Source: Ancylobacter sp. SL191
Lineage (GTDB): Bacteria; Pseudomonadota; Alphaproteobacteria; Rhizobiales; Xanthobacteraceae
NCBI RefSeq assembly: GCF_026625645.1
Contig: NZ_CP113056.1
Span: 124,001 to 188,000 of the forward strand
Length of the DNA stretch: 64,000 nt
Reading direction: 5' to 3'
Below the pieces are notes generated by a model. The model searched no databases. It saw only the letters and a list, made by a program, of their open reading frames with translations, and had not been told where the DNA came from. Every line of letters starts with the position of its first letter. Position 1 is the stretch's first letter. Shown in pieces: positions 8,290 through 16,357 of this stretch. Both the position numbers and the translations under genes were made by a program.

Positions 8290-8996
8290 ATCTGCCTTGC
8301 TGACCGTTTTGTTCTGGAGGCGCCGGAGTTTGCCGACTCGCCTGGCGAACGGCGAAGAGGCCGGATCGATGGGTTTCAGCAGCAGGTCGGGGTTGCGACA
8401 GCACGAAGGCCGCCACGTCCCAGGCGTCCTCGGGGTTCAATGTCGAGGCGACCCAGGATGTCCCGTTCGGCATGTTGTCGTGAACGAAGTTGGCGAGCAT
8501 GATCATCCGGCGGTCCCGCTCCATCGTTGAAGCTGCCCGGGCCCCACGGAGGCGGCACCGCATAGCCCATCGCAGGCAGCGTCTCGTTGCGCCGGACGCC
8601 GAGCCCATCGCGGCGATGGCACCCCGCGCAGACACGGGCATAGACGACGGCGCCTCGCGACAGCTCGGCCGCACGATCCAGCTCCGACATCGCGCCCGGA
8701 CCGGCCCCGGCGATCCTCGCCTCAGCCGGAAGGTTGGTCGAGAGCAGGTTCAGATAGGCGAGGATCGCCGGCATCGGGCGATCATCCGCCGGTATCGGCC
8801 GCCCGTTCATGCTGCGCTTCAGGCATTGATTGACCCGGTCGAACAGCGAGCTGACTTTGCCGCTGCGCGTGCTGTAGGTCGGATAATCGGCGGATGCGGC
8901 GACCAGGGCCAGACCAAGGCCTGCCGCGTTGAAAACGCCCGCGCCACAGTGAGAATCAGCGATCAATCTCAGGCCACGGAAACCGCAACGCATCAA
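8290..8996 (-). pseudogene. Decayed diheme cytochrome c (TsdA/SoxA-like)
   Basis: The minus strand still encodes clear diheme cytochrome c pieces: ADYPTYSTRSGKVSSLFDRVNQC, RSMNGRPIPADDRPM, a heme site CAGCH, and WGPGSFNDGAG. After NDGAG (about 8510-8525) the reading frame changes. The conserved continuation RMIMLANFVHDNMPNGTSW and DAWDVAAFVLSQPRP is in another frame, and the tail (LLLKPIDPASSPF) is shifted again. The first heme site appears lost: where CxxCH is expected the sequence reads IADSH. There is no good start or signal peptide. TsdA-like proteins oxidise thiosulfate to tetrathionate in the periplasm; this copy should be non-functional. Confidence 0.75.
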
Positions 8997-9216
8997 TGGT
9001 CTTGCGCCGGCGGCTACACCTTGCCCCCTGGCACGCAGTGTCGGCCCCGCAGCCTACCGACCGGCGCTCTAGCGACGAATTCGAACCGGCACTGCTCATC
9101 GATAACGTCGACGTCGACCAGCACCTCGTGCGGATCCATGGATCAAGGTCAGAGCTGGAGAGGGTCGTACTCGCCACCAGTCCACCCATTCGGGTGTTCG
9201 CGGCTTTGTACGGAAG
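8997..9216. other. Intergenic, no supported gene
   Basis: The stretch between the cytochrome remnant and the tRNA shows no conserved protein in any frame. A 41-codon open frame on the minus strand (9014-9139) was considered and not called. No clear promoter or terminator is visible. Confidence 0.5.
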
Positions 9217-9291
9217 TGGCGCGCCCACGGGGAATCGAACCCCGGTTTTCGCCGTGAGAGGGCGACGTCCTGACCGCTAGACGATGGGCGC
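9217..9291 (-). tRNA. tRNA-Glu, anticodon CTC
   Basis: Read on the minus strand this is a 75-nt tRNA with an encoded CCA end. The acceptor stem GCGCCCA pairs with TGGGCGC. The D-arm contains TCTAGCGGTCAGGA and the T-arm GGGGTTCGATTCCCC. The anticodon loop sits inside CCTCTCACGG, which gives CTC. All features fit bacterial tRNA-Glu. It is a single tRNA with no adjacent tRNA genes, and no phage integrase is found next to it. Confidence 0.95.
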
Positions 9292-9394
9292 ATCTAGGCA
9301 GGGCGGTCTCTTAGAGCCATTCGGCCGCCGGATCAAGGCGCCTCGTACCCGGCTGGCGTATTTTGTCGGCGGGCTGGGGATAACAGGCCCCGCG

Positions 9395-9736
9395 TCACGG
9401 CTCGCTGGCGAAGCCGATGGCGCCGCGCGGGGCGCGGGTGGCGAGGTCAAAGAAGCGGGTTTCCACCCGGCCTTCGCGGGTCAGGGTCACCGCGATCAGA
9501 TCGCCGGAAATGACAGCGGACCGCACCTCGGCGCCCTTGGGCAACTGGATCATGCCGGTGAATTCGGACGGCGTGCTTTTCCAACCGACCACGACCCTGT
9601 ATCCGATAGCTCCGAAGAGGGCGAGAAAGCCGAAGCCCATGAGCAGGCCGGAAACGGCCGCGAAGCCGCGCAGCTTGCGCAGCACGCGCTCCTGCGCCGG
9701 ATCGAGCTTGTCGTCGTCTGAAACAGGAGAAGTCAT
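9395..9736 (-). CDS. Small single-pass membrane protein, conserved next to rluD (DUF6476-like)
   Basis: A 113-aa protein that begins MTSPVSDDDKLDPAQERVLRKLRGF. It has one transmembrane segment (AAVSGLLMGFGFLALFGAIGYRVVVG) and a small C-terminal domain with LPKGAEVRSAVISGDLIAVTLTR and ETRFFDLATRAP. It resembles, from memory, the DUF6476 proteins of Hyphomicrobiales, whose function is unknown. Its ATG shares a base with the divergent rluD start codon. A GTG two codons upstream is possible but would place the start inside rluD. Confidence 0.7.
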   Translation of the reverse strand: MTSPVSDDDKLDPAQERVLRKLRGFAAVSGLLMGFGFLALFGAIGYRVVVGWKSTPSEFTGMIQLPKGAEVRSAVISGDLIAVTLTREGRVETRFFDLATRAPRGAIGFASEP

Positions 9737-10770
9737 TGGCACCGGACGAGTTGTTGGACGACGGGGACGAGGTCGCCGCCGAGGTGGCGATACGCGTCGA
9801 TATCACCGCCGGCCCCGAGGATGAAGGCCTGCGGCTCGATCGCGTGCTCGCCCGGCACCTACCCGACCTCAGCCGCACGCGGCTCCAGGCCCTCATCGCC
9901 GACGGCCGGGTCAGCCGCGAGGGCCGCCCGCTCAGCGGTGGTTCGGCCAAGGTGACCACCGGCGCGCGCTTTACCATCGAGGTGCCGCCGGCCGAGCCGG
10001 CCGATCCGGTGGCGCAGGCTATTCCGCTCGTCATCGTCTATGAGGACGAGGATCTCATCGTCATCGACAAACCGGCGGGGATGGTCGTCCACCCGGCGCC
10101 GGGCAACCCGGACGGCACGCTGGTCAACGCCCTGCTGCATCATTGCGGCGCCAGCCTTTCCGGCATTGGCGGTGTGCGTCGGCCGGGCATCGTCCACCGG
10201 CTCGACAAGGACACGTCGGGCCTGCTCGTGGTCGCCAAGAACGACCGGGCGCATCAGGCACTCGCCGCCCAGTTCGCCGACCATGGGCGCACCGGGCCGC
10301 TGGAGCGGGCCTATCTCGCCTTTGTCTGGGGCACGCCGGAACTGCCGAGCGGCACGGTGGATGCGCCGCTCGGCCGCCATCCGGTGGCGCGCGAGCGCAT
10401 CGCGGTGCGGACCAGCGGGCGTTTTGCCATCACCCATTGGACGCGGCTCGAGAGCTTCGACGACCGCGATGGCCGCCCGCTCGCCGCTCTGGTGGAGTGC
10501 CGATTGGAAACCGGGCGCACCCATCAGATCCGCGTGCACATGGCCCATATCGGCCATGCGCTGCTGGGCGACGCGGTCTATGGCGGGGGCCAGCGCACCA
10601 AGGCGAACCGGCTCGGCCCGGCGGCACGCGAACGGCTGGAAACCCTTGGGCGCCAAGCGCTTCACGCCGCGCGGCTCGGCTTCGAGCACCCGCGCACGGG
10701 TGCCTTTCTCAGCTTCGAGAGCCCGCTTCCGGCGGAACTCGCGGCCCTCCACGCGGCGTTGATCTCCTAG
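9736..10770 (+). CDS. rluD: 23S rRNA pseudouridine synthase, RluD type
   Basis: A 344-aa RluA/RluD-family enzyme that converts uridines in the helix 69 region of 23S rRNA to pseudouridine. An S4 RNA-binding domain (about 30-85, GLRLDRVLARHLPDLSRTRLQ) precedes the catalytic domain. The active-site motif HRLDKDTSG is at 154-162 with catalytic Asp157, followed by RTHQIRVHMAHIGH. The start is TTG at 9736, chosen because AGGAGA lies just upstream at 9725-9730. This start overlaps the divergent membrane-protein start. RpoH follows 167 bp downstream, as in many alphaproteobacteria. Confidence 0.93.
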   Translation: MAPDELLDDGDEVAAEVAIRVDITAGPEDEGLRLDRVLARHLPDLSRTRLQALIADGRVSREGRPLSGGSAKVTTGARFTIEVPPAEPADPVAQAIPLVIVYEDEDLIVIDKPAGMVVHPAPGNPDGTLVNALLHHCGASLSGIGGVRRPGIVHRLDKDTSGLLVVAKNDRAHQALAAQFADHGRTGPLERAYLAFVWGTPELPSGTVDAPLGRHPVARERIAVRTSGRFAITHWTRLESFDDRDGRPLAALVECRLETGRTHQIRVHMAHIGHALLGDAVYGGGQRTKANRLGPAARERLETLGRQALHAARLGFEHPRTGAFLSFESPLPAELAALHAALIS

Positions 10771-10835
10771 GGCTGATCGCCCGTACAAGCAGTGACGCCC
10801 ACTCAACGCTTCGTGACCGGTCGTCGCGTTGCGCT

Positions 10836-10865
10836 TTCGCAAAACCGCTCCGGTCCTGCTATGAT
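10836..10865 (+). promoter_or_regulatory. Putative housekeeping promoter of rpoH
   Basis: A TATGAT -10 box at 10860-10865 is preceded by TTCGCA (10836-10841) at 18-bp spacing. It lies about 75 bp upstream of the rpoH start in the rluD-rpoH gap. The -10 box is a close match and the -35 box a weak one. Additional heat-shock promoters were not identified. Confidence 0.4.
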
Positions 10866-10937
10866 AGCGTTGCGGTTGGCGTCAGCGGCCGCAGGCGGTC
10901 GCCCAATGACGGGGACCGAGAAGAAGGAGGGTGCATT

Positions 10938-11849
10938 ATGGCCCGTTCCACGATGAGCCTGCCGTCGACCGAGGGCGGCCTGTCGCATTATCTCGCGGAG
11001 ATCCGGCGTTTTCCGATGCTGGAGCCGCAGGAGGAGTACATGCTCGCCAAGCGTTGGCGCGAGCATGAGGATCCCGATGCCGCGCACAAGCTGGTCACCA
11101 GCCATCTGCGTCTCGTGGCGAAGATCGCCATGGGCTATCGCGGCTACGGCCTGCCGATTTCCGAAGTCATCTCCGAGGGCAATGTCGGCCTCATGCAGGC
11201 GGTGAAGCGGTTCGAGCCCGAAAAGGGCTTCCGCCTCGCGACCTACGCCATGTGGTGGATCAAGGCCTCGATCCAGGAGTACATCCTGCGGTCGTGGAGC
11301 CTCGTGAAGATGGGCACGACGGCGGCGCAGAAGAAGCTTTTCTTCAATCTTCGCAAGGCGAAGAGCCAGATTTCCGCTCTGGAGGAAGGCGATCTGCGCC
11401 CCGACCAGGTGCAGCAGATCGCCACCAAGCTCGGCGTCACCGAGCAGGACGTGATCGACATGAACCGCCGCCTGTCCGGCGACGCGTCGCTGAATGCGCC
11501 GTTGCGGGGCGATCTGGACGGTGGGGGTGAATGGCAGGACTGGCTGCAGGATGATCGTGAGGATCAGGAGACCTCGCTGGTCGAGCATGAGGAGATGGAC
11601 AACCGGCGCAGCGCGCTGTCGGGGGCCCTCTCGGTGCTCAATGACCGCGAGCGCCGCATCTTCGAGGCGCGGCGGCTGTCGGACGATCCGATGACGTTGG
11701 AAGACCTCGCCGCCGAGTTCGGCGTGTCGCGCGAGCGCGTGCGGCAGATCGAGGTGCGGGCCTTCGAGAAGGTGCAGAAGGCGGTGATCGACCGCGTGCA
11801 CCAGATGGAAGCCGCGCCGATGCGGCAGGACCATTCCCCCGCTTTCTGA
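10938..11849 (+). CDS. rpoH: RNA polymerase heat-shock sigma factor RpoH (sigma-32)
   Basis: A 303-aa group 3 sigma factor. Region 1.2 reads LSHYLAEIRRFPMLEPQEE (15-33) and region 2 contains HLRLVAKIAMGYRGYGLP and FATYAMWWIKASIQEY-type residues near 99-115. The RpoH box QKKLFFNLRKA at 131-141 is diagnostic. Region 4.2 has the HTH LEDLAAEFGVSRERVRQIE. It directs RNA polymerase to chaperone and protease genes. The ATG at 10938 has an AAGGAGG site 7 bp upstream. The long open frame running in from rluD in the same phase is not coding. A strong terminator follows. Confidence 0.96.
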   Translation: MARSTMSLPSTEGGLSHYLAEIRRFPMLEPQEEYMLAKRWREHEDPDAAHKLVTSHLRLVAKIAMGYRGYGLPISEVISEGNVGLMQAVKRFEPEKGFRLATYAMWWIKASIQEYILRSWSLVKMGTTAAQKKLFFNLRKAKSQISALEEGDLRPDQVQQIATKLGVTEQDVIDMNRRLSGDASLNAPLRGDLDGGGEWQDWLQDDREDQETSLVEHEEMDNRRSALSGALSVLNDRERRIFEARRLSDDPMTLEDLAAEFGVSRERVRQIEVRAFEKVQKAVIDRVHQMEAAPMRQDHSPAF

Positions 11850-11873
11850 GCGGCGGCCAGCCCGAGAATAACC

Positions 11874-11903
11874 AACCGCCCGGTCCAAGCCGGGCGGTTT
11901 TTT
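11874..11903 (+). terminator. Rho-independent terminator of rpoH
   Basis: The stem AACCGCCCGG pairs with CCGGGCGGTT around a six-base loop (11884-11889) and runs into a tract of T residues. It is 24 bp after the rpoH stop and faces the convergent CBS gene. Confidence 0.9.
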
Positions 11904-11920
11904 ATCGCGCGATGAACGAC

Positions 11921-12388
11921 TTACGCCGGCAGCGCGTCGCCCGCGGCAAGGGGCGCGAGATGCGCGGCGGAGGCATCGGCCAGCACCGCGGCGAGGCGGA
12001 CGTCGTGGGAGAGGATGTCGCGGATGCTGAGCACGCCGACCAGCTGGTGCTCCTGCAGCACCGGCAGATGGCGGACATGGTGGGTGTCCATCAGCGCGCG
12101 GACATGGTCGACGCTGTCCTCCATGGTGCAGGAGATCATGTTGCGCGACATGAGGTCGGCGACGGGCGCCTTCAGCGCCGCCAGGCCCTTCTCGGCGACG
12201 GCGCGGACCACGTCGCGCTCGGAGAAGATGCCGACGACGGTGACCCCTTCCGAGCCGCAGGCGTCCTTCACCACGACCGCGCCGATACGCTCGCGGTTGA
12301 GCAAAGTCGCTGCCATTTCAATGGTTTCCGTCATGCGGATAGTCGGCACGCGGGCGCTTTTCAGCTTCATCAGATCGGCGACGAGCAT
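11921..12388 (-). CDS. CBS-domain pair protein
   Basis: A 155-aa stand-alone protein with two CBS motifs, about residues 8-70 (RVPTIRMTETIEMAATLLNRERIGAVVV, VGIFSERDVVRAV) and 76-140 (NMISCTMEDSVDHVRALMDTHHVRHLPVL, LVGVLSIRDILSH). CBS pairs bind adenosyl ligands such as AMP, ATP or SAM and act as energy sensors. A GAGGAAA ribosome site supports the ATG at 12388. It is convergent with rpoH. No attached enzyme domain is present, so its partner is unknown. Confidence 0.88.
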   Translation of the reverse strand: MLVADLMKLKSARVPTIRMTETIEMAATLLNRERIGAVVVKDACGSEGVTVVGIFSERDVVRAVAEKGLAALKAPVADLMSRNMISCTMEDSVDHVRALMDTHHVRHLPVLQEHQLVGVLSIRDILSHDVRLAAVLADASAAHLAPLAAGDALPA

Positions 12389-12538
12389 GGCGTTTCCTCA
12401 CGGTTCGGGATCACGGCGGCTGGTCACGTCCTAGTCTTAAGTCGAAGTCTGGTATGCATAACACCTTTGCGTCAATCAAAAGAGTCGCGGCAGTGCAGCA
12501 CGGACTGCCGCTGCGTCAGGCTGGCGGCGCCGCATAGC

Positions 12539-12568
12539 AAAAAGGCCGGGCGCGGGCCCGGCCTTTTC
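12539..12568 (-). terminator. Terminator downstream of the pnt operon
   Basis: A 12-bp stem, AAAAGGCCGGGC (12540-12551) with GCCCGGCCTTTT (12556-12567), with a four-base loop. On the minus strand it ends in TTTTT and lies about 85 bp after the pntB stop. Because both flanks are A/T runs it could also work on the plus strand. Confidence 0.8.
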
Positions 12569-12653
12569 GGTGTTTTCACCGTGGCGTGTCAGTGCAGTCA
12601 GGTGGACGATCAGGCCAGTGTGTATCGCCACGGGCCGATGCGTCCAGCCTCAC

Positions 12654-14057
12654 TCAATGCCCGAGGTTCTTGACGATGTCCTCGACCATTTTCTTGGCGT
12701 CGGCGAAGAGCATCATGGTGTTGTCGCGGAAGAACAGCTCGTTCTCCACGCCGGCATAGCCGGCCGCCATGCCGCGCTTGATGAACAGCACGGTCTTGGC
12801 CTTTTCCACGTCGAGGATCGGCATGCCGTAGATCGCCGAGGTCGGGTCGGTCTTCGCCGCCGGGTTGGTCACGTCATTGGCGCCGATGACGAAGGCGACG
12901 TCCGCCTGCGCGAACTCCGAGTTGATGTCCTCGAGCTCGAACACCTCGTCATAGGGCACGTTGGCCTCGGCCAGCAGCACGTTCATGTGCCCGGGCATGC
13001 GGCCCGCCACCGGGTGGATGGCGTATTTGACCTCGACGCCCTCCGCCTTCAGCCGGTCGCCCATCTCGCGCAGCGCGTGCTGGGCCTGGGCGACCGCCAT
13101 GCCGTAGCCGGGCACGATGATGACCTTGGCCGCGTTCTTCATGATGAAGGCCGCATCCTCCGCCGAGCCCTGCTTGACCGGCCGCGTCTCGACCGCGCCC
13201 GCCGGGCCCGCCGCGGCGTCGCCGCCGAAGCCGCCCAGGATCACCGAGACGAAGCTCCGGTTCATGCCCTTGCACATGATGTAGGACAGGATCGCGCCGG
13301 AGGAGCCCACCAGCGCGCCGGTGATGATCAGCGCCGTGTTGCCCAGCGTGAAGCCGATGCCCGCCGCCGCCCAGCCGGAGTAGGAGTTCAGCATCGACAC
13401 CACGACCGGCATGTCCGCCCCGCCGATCGGGATGATCAGGAGGCCGCCGAAGATCAGGCTGGCGATGACGATCAGCCAGAACACGGTGTGGCTCTCGGTC
13501 ACGGTGAGCACGCCGATCAGCACCACGATCAGCGCCGCCAGCGCGATGTTGATGAGGTGGCGGGCCGGCAGCAGGATCGGCTTGCCGCTCATATTGCCGT
13601 TGAGCTTGGCGAAGGCGATCACGGAACCCGTAAAGGTGATCGCGCCGATGGCGACACCGAGGCTCATCTCGATCAGCGCCTGGGCGTGGATCTCGCCGGG
13701 CAGGCCGATGTTGAAGGCTTCCGGCGCGTAGAGCGCGGCCGCCGCCACCATCACCGCGGCCAGGCCGACCAGCGAGTGGAAGGCCGCGACCAGCTGCGGC
13801 ATCTGCGTCATGGCGATGTTCTTGGCGATATAGGCGCCGGCGCCGCCGCCAATGGCGAGGCCGCCGATCACCAGCGCCCAGCCGCCCAGACCCGCCGGCG
13901 GGGACGCCGCGAGCGTGGTCAGGATGGCGATGGTCATGCCGACCATGCCGAACAGATTGCCCTGGCGCGAGGTGGCGGGGCTGGAGAGCCCGCGCAGCGC
14001 CATGATGAACAGGACGCCCGAGACGAGGTAGAGCAGCGCGACGATATTGGCGTTCAT
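12654..14057 (-). CDS. pntB: NAD(P) transhydrogenase beta subunit PntB
   Basis: A 467-aa subunit with an N-terminal membrane half of several helices (starting MNANIVALLYLVSGVLFIMALRGL) and a C-terminal NADP-binding dIII domain. The dIII domain shows VIIVPGYGMAVAQAQHALREM, HPVAGRMPGHMNVLLAEANV, INSEFAQADVAFVIGANDVTNPAA and FIKRGMAAGYAGVENELF. With PntA it uses the proton gradient to drive hydride transfer from NADH to NADP+. The start has GAGGG just upstream. It is last in the operon CoxIV-pntA1-pntA2-pntB. Confidence 0.97.
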   Translation of the reverse strand: MNANIVALLYLVSGVLFIMALRGLSSPATSRQGNLFGMVGMTIAILTTLAASPPAGLGGWALVIGGLAIGGGAGAYIAKNIAMTQMPQLVAAFHSLVGLAAVMVAAAALYAPEAFNIGLPGEIHAQALIEMSLGVAIGAITFTGSVIAFAKLNGNMSGKPILLPARHLINIALAALIVVLIGVLTVTESHTVFWLIVIASLIFGGLLIIPIGGADMPVVVSMLNSYSGWAAAGIGFTLGNTALIITGALVGSSGAILSYIMCKGMNRSFVSVILGGFGGDAAAGPAGAVETRPVKQGSAEDAAFIMKNAAKVIIVPGYGMAVAQAQHALREMGDRLKAEGVEVKYAIHPVAGRMPGHMNVLLAEANVPYDEVFELEDINSEFAQADVAFVIGANDVTNPAAKTDPTSAIYGMPILDVEKAKTVLFIKRGMAAGYAGVENELFFRDNTMMLFADAKKMVEDIVKNLGH

Positions 14058-14067
14058 CGGGGCGCCC

Positions 14068-14535
14068 TCACTTCTTCTTCGAGTACATGGCGAGCATGCG
14101 GCTGGTCACCAGGAACCCGCCGAAGATGTTCACCGCCGCCAGAATGAGGCCGAGGAAGCCGAAGCCCCGCGCCCAGCCCGTGCCTTCCGCCACCGTGTCG
14201 ACGCCGACCGCCAAGAGCGCGCCGACCACGATCACCGAGGAGATGGCGTTGGTCACGCTCATCAGCGGCGTGTGCAGCGCCGGGGTCACCGACCACACCA
14301 CGTAATAGCCGACGAACACCGCCAGCACGAAGATGGCGAGGCGGAACACGAAGGGATCGATCGCCCCGCCCGACAAAGCGTGCGCCGCGTTCCCCGCGAT
14401 CTCCGCATAATGCTGGGTCGCCGCGTCCGCATAGGCCTGCGCCGCCTCCGCCGCCTGCCGCGCCACTTCCGCGGCGGTGCGCGCGCCCTCCACCGCGTTC
14501 TGGGCGATCGGATCGCCCGCTACCGGATTGGCCAT
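14068..14535 (-). CDS. pntAB: NAD(P) transhydrogenase alpha subunit, membrane part (PntA2/PntAB)
   Basis: A 155-aa protein equivalent to the C-terminal membrane domain of E. coli PntA. An alanine- and glutamine-rich soluble N-terminus (about 1-60) precedes transmembrane helices including [36 protein letters not shown] and [18 protein letters not shown]. The protein ends in lysines. A separate gene for this domain is the three-gene arrangement usual in Hyphomicrobiales. It starts 10 bp upstream of pntB, so the two are co-transcribed. Confidence 0.95.
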   Translation of the reverse strand: MANPVAGDPIAQNAVEGARTAAEVARQAAEAAQAYADAATQHYAEIAGNAAHALSGGAIDPFVFRLAIFVLAVFVGYYVVWSVTPALHTPLMSVTNAISSVIVVGALLAVGVDTVAEGTGWARGFGFLGLILAAVNIFGGFLVTSRMLAMYSKKK

Positions 14536-14671
14536 TTCCTAATCCCCTGAAGCCTCGACGCCGGGTCGCTGCATCTGCCGCGCCGCGACCGGCCTGTCCC
14601 CTGAAGGTGCCGGGCGCAACCGCCCGGAATGTCTCGTCTGTCGTCAGGCGGTCCTGCGATCCTCCCAGCCA

Positions 14672-14707
14672 TCATCCCTGCCCCGGCCTTGAGCCGGGGG
14701 ATGACGC
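14672..14707. repeat. Intergenic palindromic repeat between pntA1 and pntA2
   Basis: Within the 228-bp gap splitting the pnt operon, a CATCCCTG...CCCCGGC-ttga-GCCGGGG...GATGACG dyad is seen. It belongs to the same type (CCCGGGC-ttg-GCCCGGG with flanking GTCAT and ATCCACG) found near 49973 and 60843-60994. It could form an RNA hairpin in the operon transcript and set the pntA1/pntA2 ratio or mRNA stability. Confidence 0.55.
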
Positions 14708-14763
14708 GGGTGTTGCGGGACGATCCCGGCCCGGCCCTGCGGCCGGCCGGGAGGACGCTGTCC

Positions 14764-15921
14764 TTACGCCGCGCTCGCCGCCGGCTCCGCCGGCTTGAAG
14801 TTCGGGTGCACGATGGCCCCGTCCTTGGTCAGCAGCGTCGCCTTCACCAGCTCGTCGTCCCACTTCACGGCAAGGGCCTTCGACCCCTTGTCGATCAGCG
14901 TCTCGACGAAGGCGTAGAGGTTCTTGGCGTAGAGCTGCGAGGCGGTCGCCGCCAGACGGCCGGGCACGTTGAGATGGCCGACGATCTTGACGCCATTGTC
15001 CGTCGTCACGACTTCGCCCGGCACGCTGCCTTCGACATTGCCGCCGCGCTCCACCGCGAGGTCGATGATGACCGAGCCCGCCTTCATCGCCGCGACCATC
15101 TCGGCCGAGATGAGCTTGGGGGCCGGGCGGCCGGGGATCAGCGCCGTGGTGATGACGATGTCCTGCTTGGCGATGTGGCTGGCGGTGAGCGCCGCTTGCT
15201 TCGCCTGATACTCCGCCGACATCTGCTTGGCGTAGCCGCCCGCCGTCTCGGCCTGCTTGAACTCCTCGTCCTCGACGGCGATGAACTTCGCCCCGAGGCT
15301 CTCGACCTGTTCCTTCGCCGCCGGGCGCACATCGGTCGCCGACACCACCGCGCCAAGGCGCCGGGCGGTGGCGATCGCCTGAAGGCCGGCCACGCCCGCG
15401 CCCATGACGAAGACGCGCGCCGCCGGCACCGTGCCGGCCGCCGTCATCATCATCGGGAAGGCCCGGCCGAACTCGGCCGAGGCGTCGATCACCGCGCGGT
15501 AGCCGGCAAGGTTCGCCTGCGAGGACAGCACGTCCATCACCTGCGCGCGGGTGATGCGCGGCATCAGCTCCATGGCGAACAGGCTCGCGCCCGTCGCCGC
15601 GATCTCGGCAAGAGCCGCCTCATTGCCATAGGGGTCGGCGATGGCGATCACCAGCGCGCCGGGCTTCAGCCCCGCAAGCGCCGACGCCTCCGGCCGGCGC
15701 ACCGCCAGCACGACATCCGCGCCGGACACCGCCGCCGCATTATCCGCCGCGATGGACGCCCCGGCGCCGGAAAACTCCGCATCGCTCACGCCCGAAGCGA
15801 GACCCGCCCCCGACGCAACCACAACCTCCGCACCCAGACCCACAAACCGCTTCACCGTCTCCAAAGACGCCGAAACCCGTGGCTCCCCAGCAGAGCTCTC
15901 TTTGACAATCGTGATGCGCAT
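14764..15921 (-). CDS. pntAA: NAD(P) transhydrogenase alpha subunit, NAD-binding part (PntA1/PntAA)
   Basis: A 385-aa soluble dI domain. It starts MRITIVKESSAGEPRVSASLETV, the alanine-dehydrogenase/PntA opening. The NAD-binding site RVFVMGAGVAGLQAIATARRLGA lies near residue 167, and the RQD-loop region is SHIAKQDIVITTALIPGRPAP. It binds NAD(H) and exchanges hydride with PntB. The gene starts 7 bp after the CoxIV stop. A 228-bp gap with a palindromic repeat separates it from pntA2. Confidence 0.96.
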   Translation of the reverse strand: MRITIVKESSAGEPRVSASLETVKRFVGLGAEVVVASGAGLASGVSDAEFSGAGASIAADNAAAVSGADVVLAVRRPEASALAGLKPGALVIAIADPYGNEAALAEIAATGASLFAMELMPRITRAQVMDVLSSQANLAGYRAVIDASAEFGRAFPMMMTAAGTVPAARVFVMGAGVAGLQAIATARRLGAVVSATDVRPAAKEQVESLGAKFIAVEDEEFKQAETAGGYAKQMSAEYQAKQAALTASHIAKQDIVITTALIPGRPAPKLISAEMVAAMKAGSVIIDLAVERGGNVEGSVPGEVVTTDNGVKIVGHLNVPGRLAATASQLYAKNLYAFVETLIDKGSKALAVKWDDELVKATLLTKDGAIVHPNFKPAEPAASAA

Positions 15922-15928
15922 GTTCAGC

Positions 15929-16222
15929 TCAGGAGGTGATGATCAGCGTCAGGAGCAGCAGGCCGAGCAGGCCGAACAGCAGCTTGGGCTGGCCGTTCTC
16001 CGAGGCGAGGCCGATGGCGGCGACGGCGCAGGACGCCAGCGTGCCGAGGGTGAACAGACCCCAATGGCCGTTCACGCCGCCAATCGCGAAGGCGATCATG
16101 AAGCAGCACAGGGCGACAGTGCTCACCAGGGTGAACTTCACGAAGAAGTGGTAGGTGCCCTTATGCGCGCCATAGTCGTTGCCCGTGGCGGTGGCGTATT
16201 CGGGCGCTCCGTGATCGGCCAT
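15929..16222 (-). CDS. aa3-type cytochrome c oxidase subunit IV
   Basis: A 97-aa protein starting MADHGAPEYATATGNDYGAHKGTY with hydrophobic helices FVKFTLVSTVALCCFMIAFAI, GLFTLGTLASCAVAAIGLA and LLFGLLGLLLLTLIITS. The soluble head followed by a helix is the pattern of the bacterial CoxIV subunit. The start at 16222 is supported by a GGGAGGGGG site; longer in-frame starts are not. The other oxidase subunits are not in the window. Its placement directly before pntA links it to the transhydrogenase operon. Confidence 0.85.
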   Translation of the reverse strand: MADHGAPEYATATGNDYGAHKGTYHFFVKFTLVSTVALCCFMIAFAIGGVNGHWGLFTLGTLASCAVAAIGLASENGQPKLLFGLLGLLLLTLIITS

Positions 16223-16357
16223 GTCGACCCCCTCCCAAAGAATGATGTGGTCCTCCGCTTTAGCGGAAGACGGGGGCAGCGGCAACGGCACCTGCCGTCG
16301 CGGCTCCGGCAAAAACCGCGCAGGTGCGGCGAGACGGAGGGGGTGGGACAGACGGCC

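Noticed and set aside
9014..9139. A 41-codon open frame on the minus strand starting MDPHEVLVDVDVIDEQCRF
   Set aside because: It is short, has no recognised motif or clear ribosome site, and sits between a pseudogene and a tRNA.
9217..9291. tRNA-Glu as an integration site for a mobile island
   Set aside because: No integrase or direct repeat of the tRNA 3' end was seen in the flanks.
10143..10937. Long frame upstream of and in phase with rpoH
   Set aside because: It overlaps rluD in another frame, and rpoH has its own strong ribosome site and conserved N-terminus at 10938.
12570..14147. Plus-strand open frame of 525 codons across pntB
   Set aside because: Antisense to pntB, which has complete family motifs. 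The product is His/Asp/Arg-rich shadow sequence.
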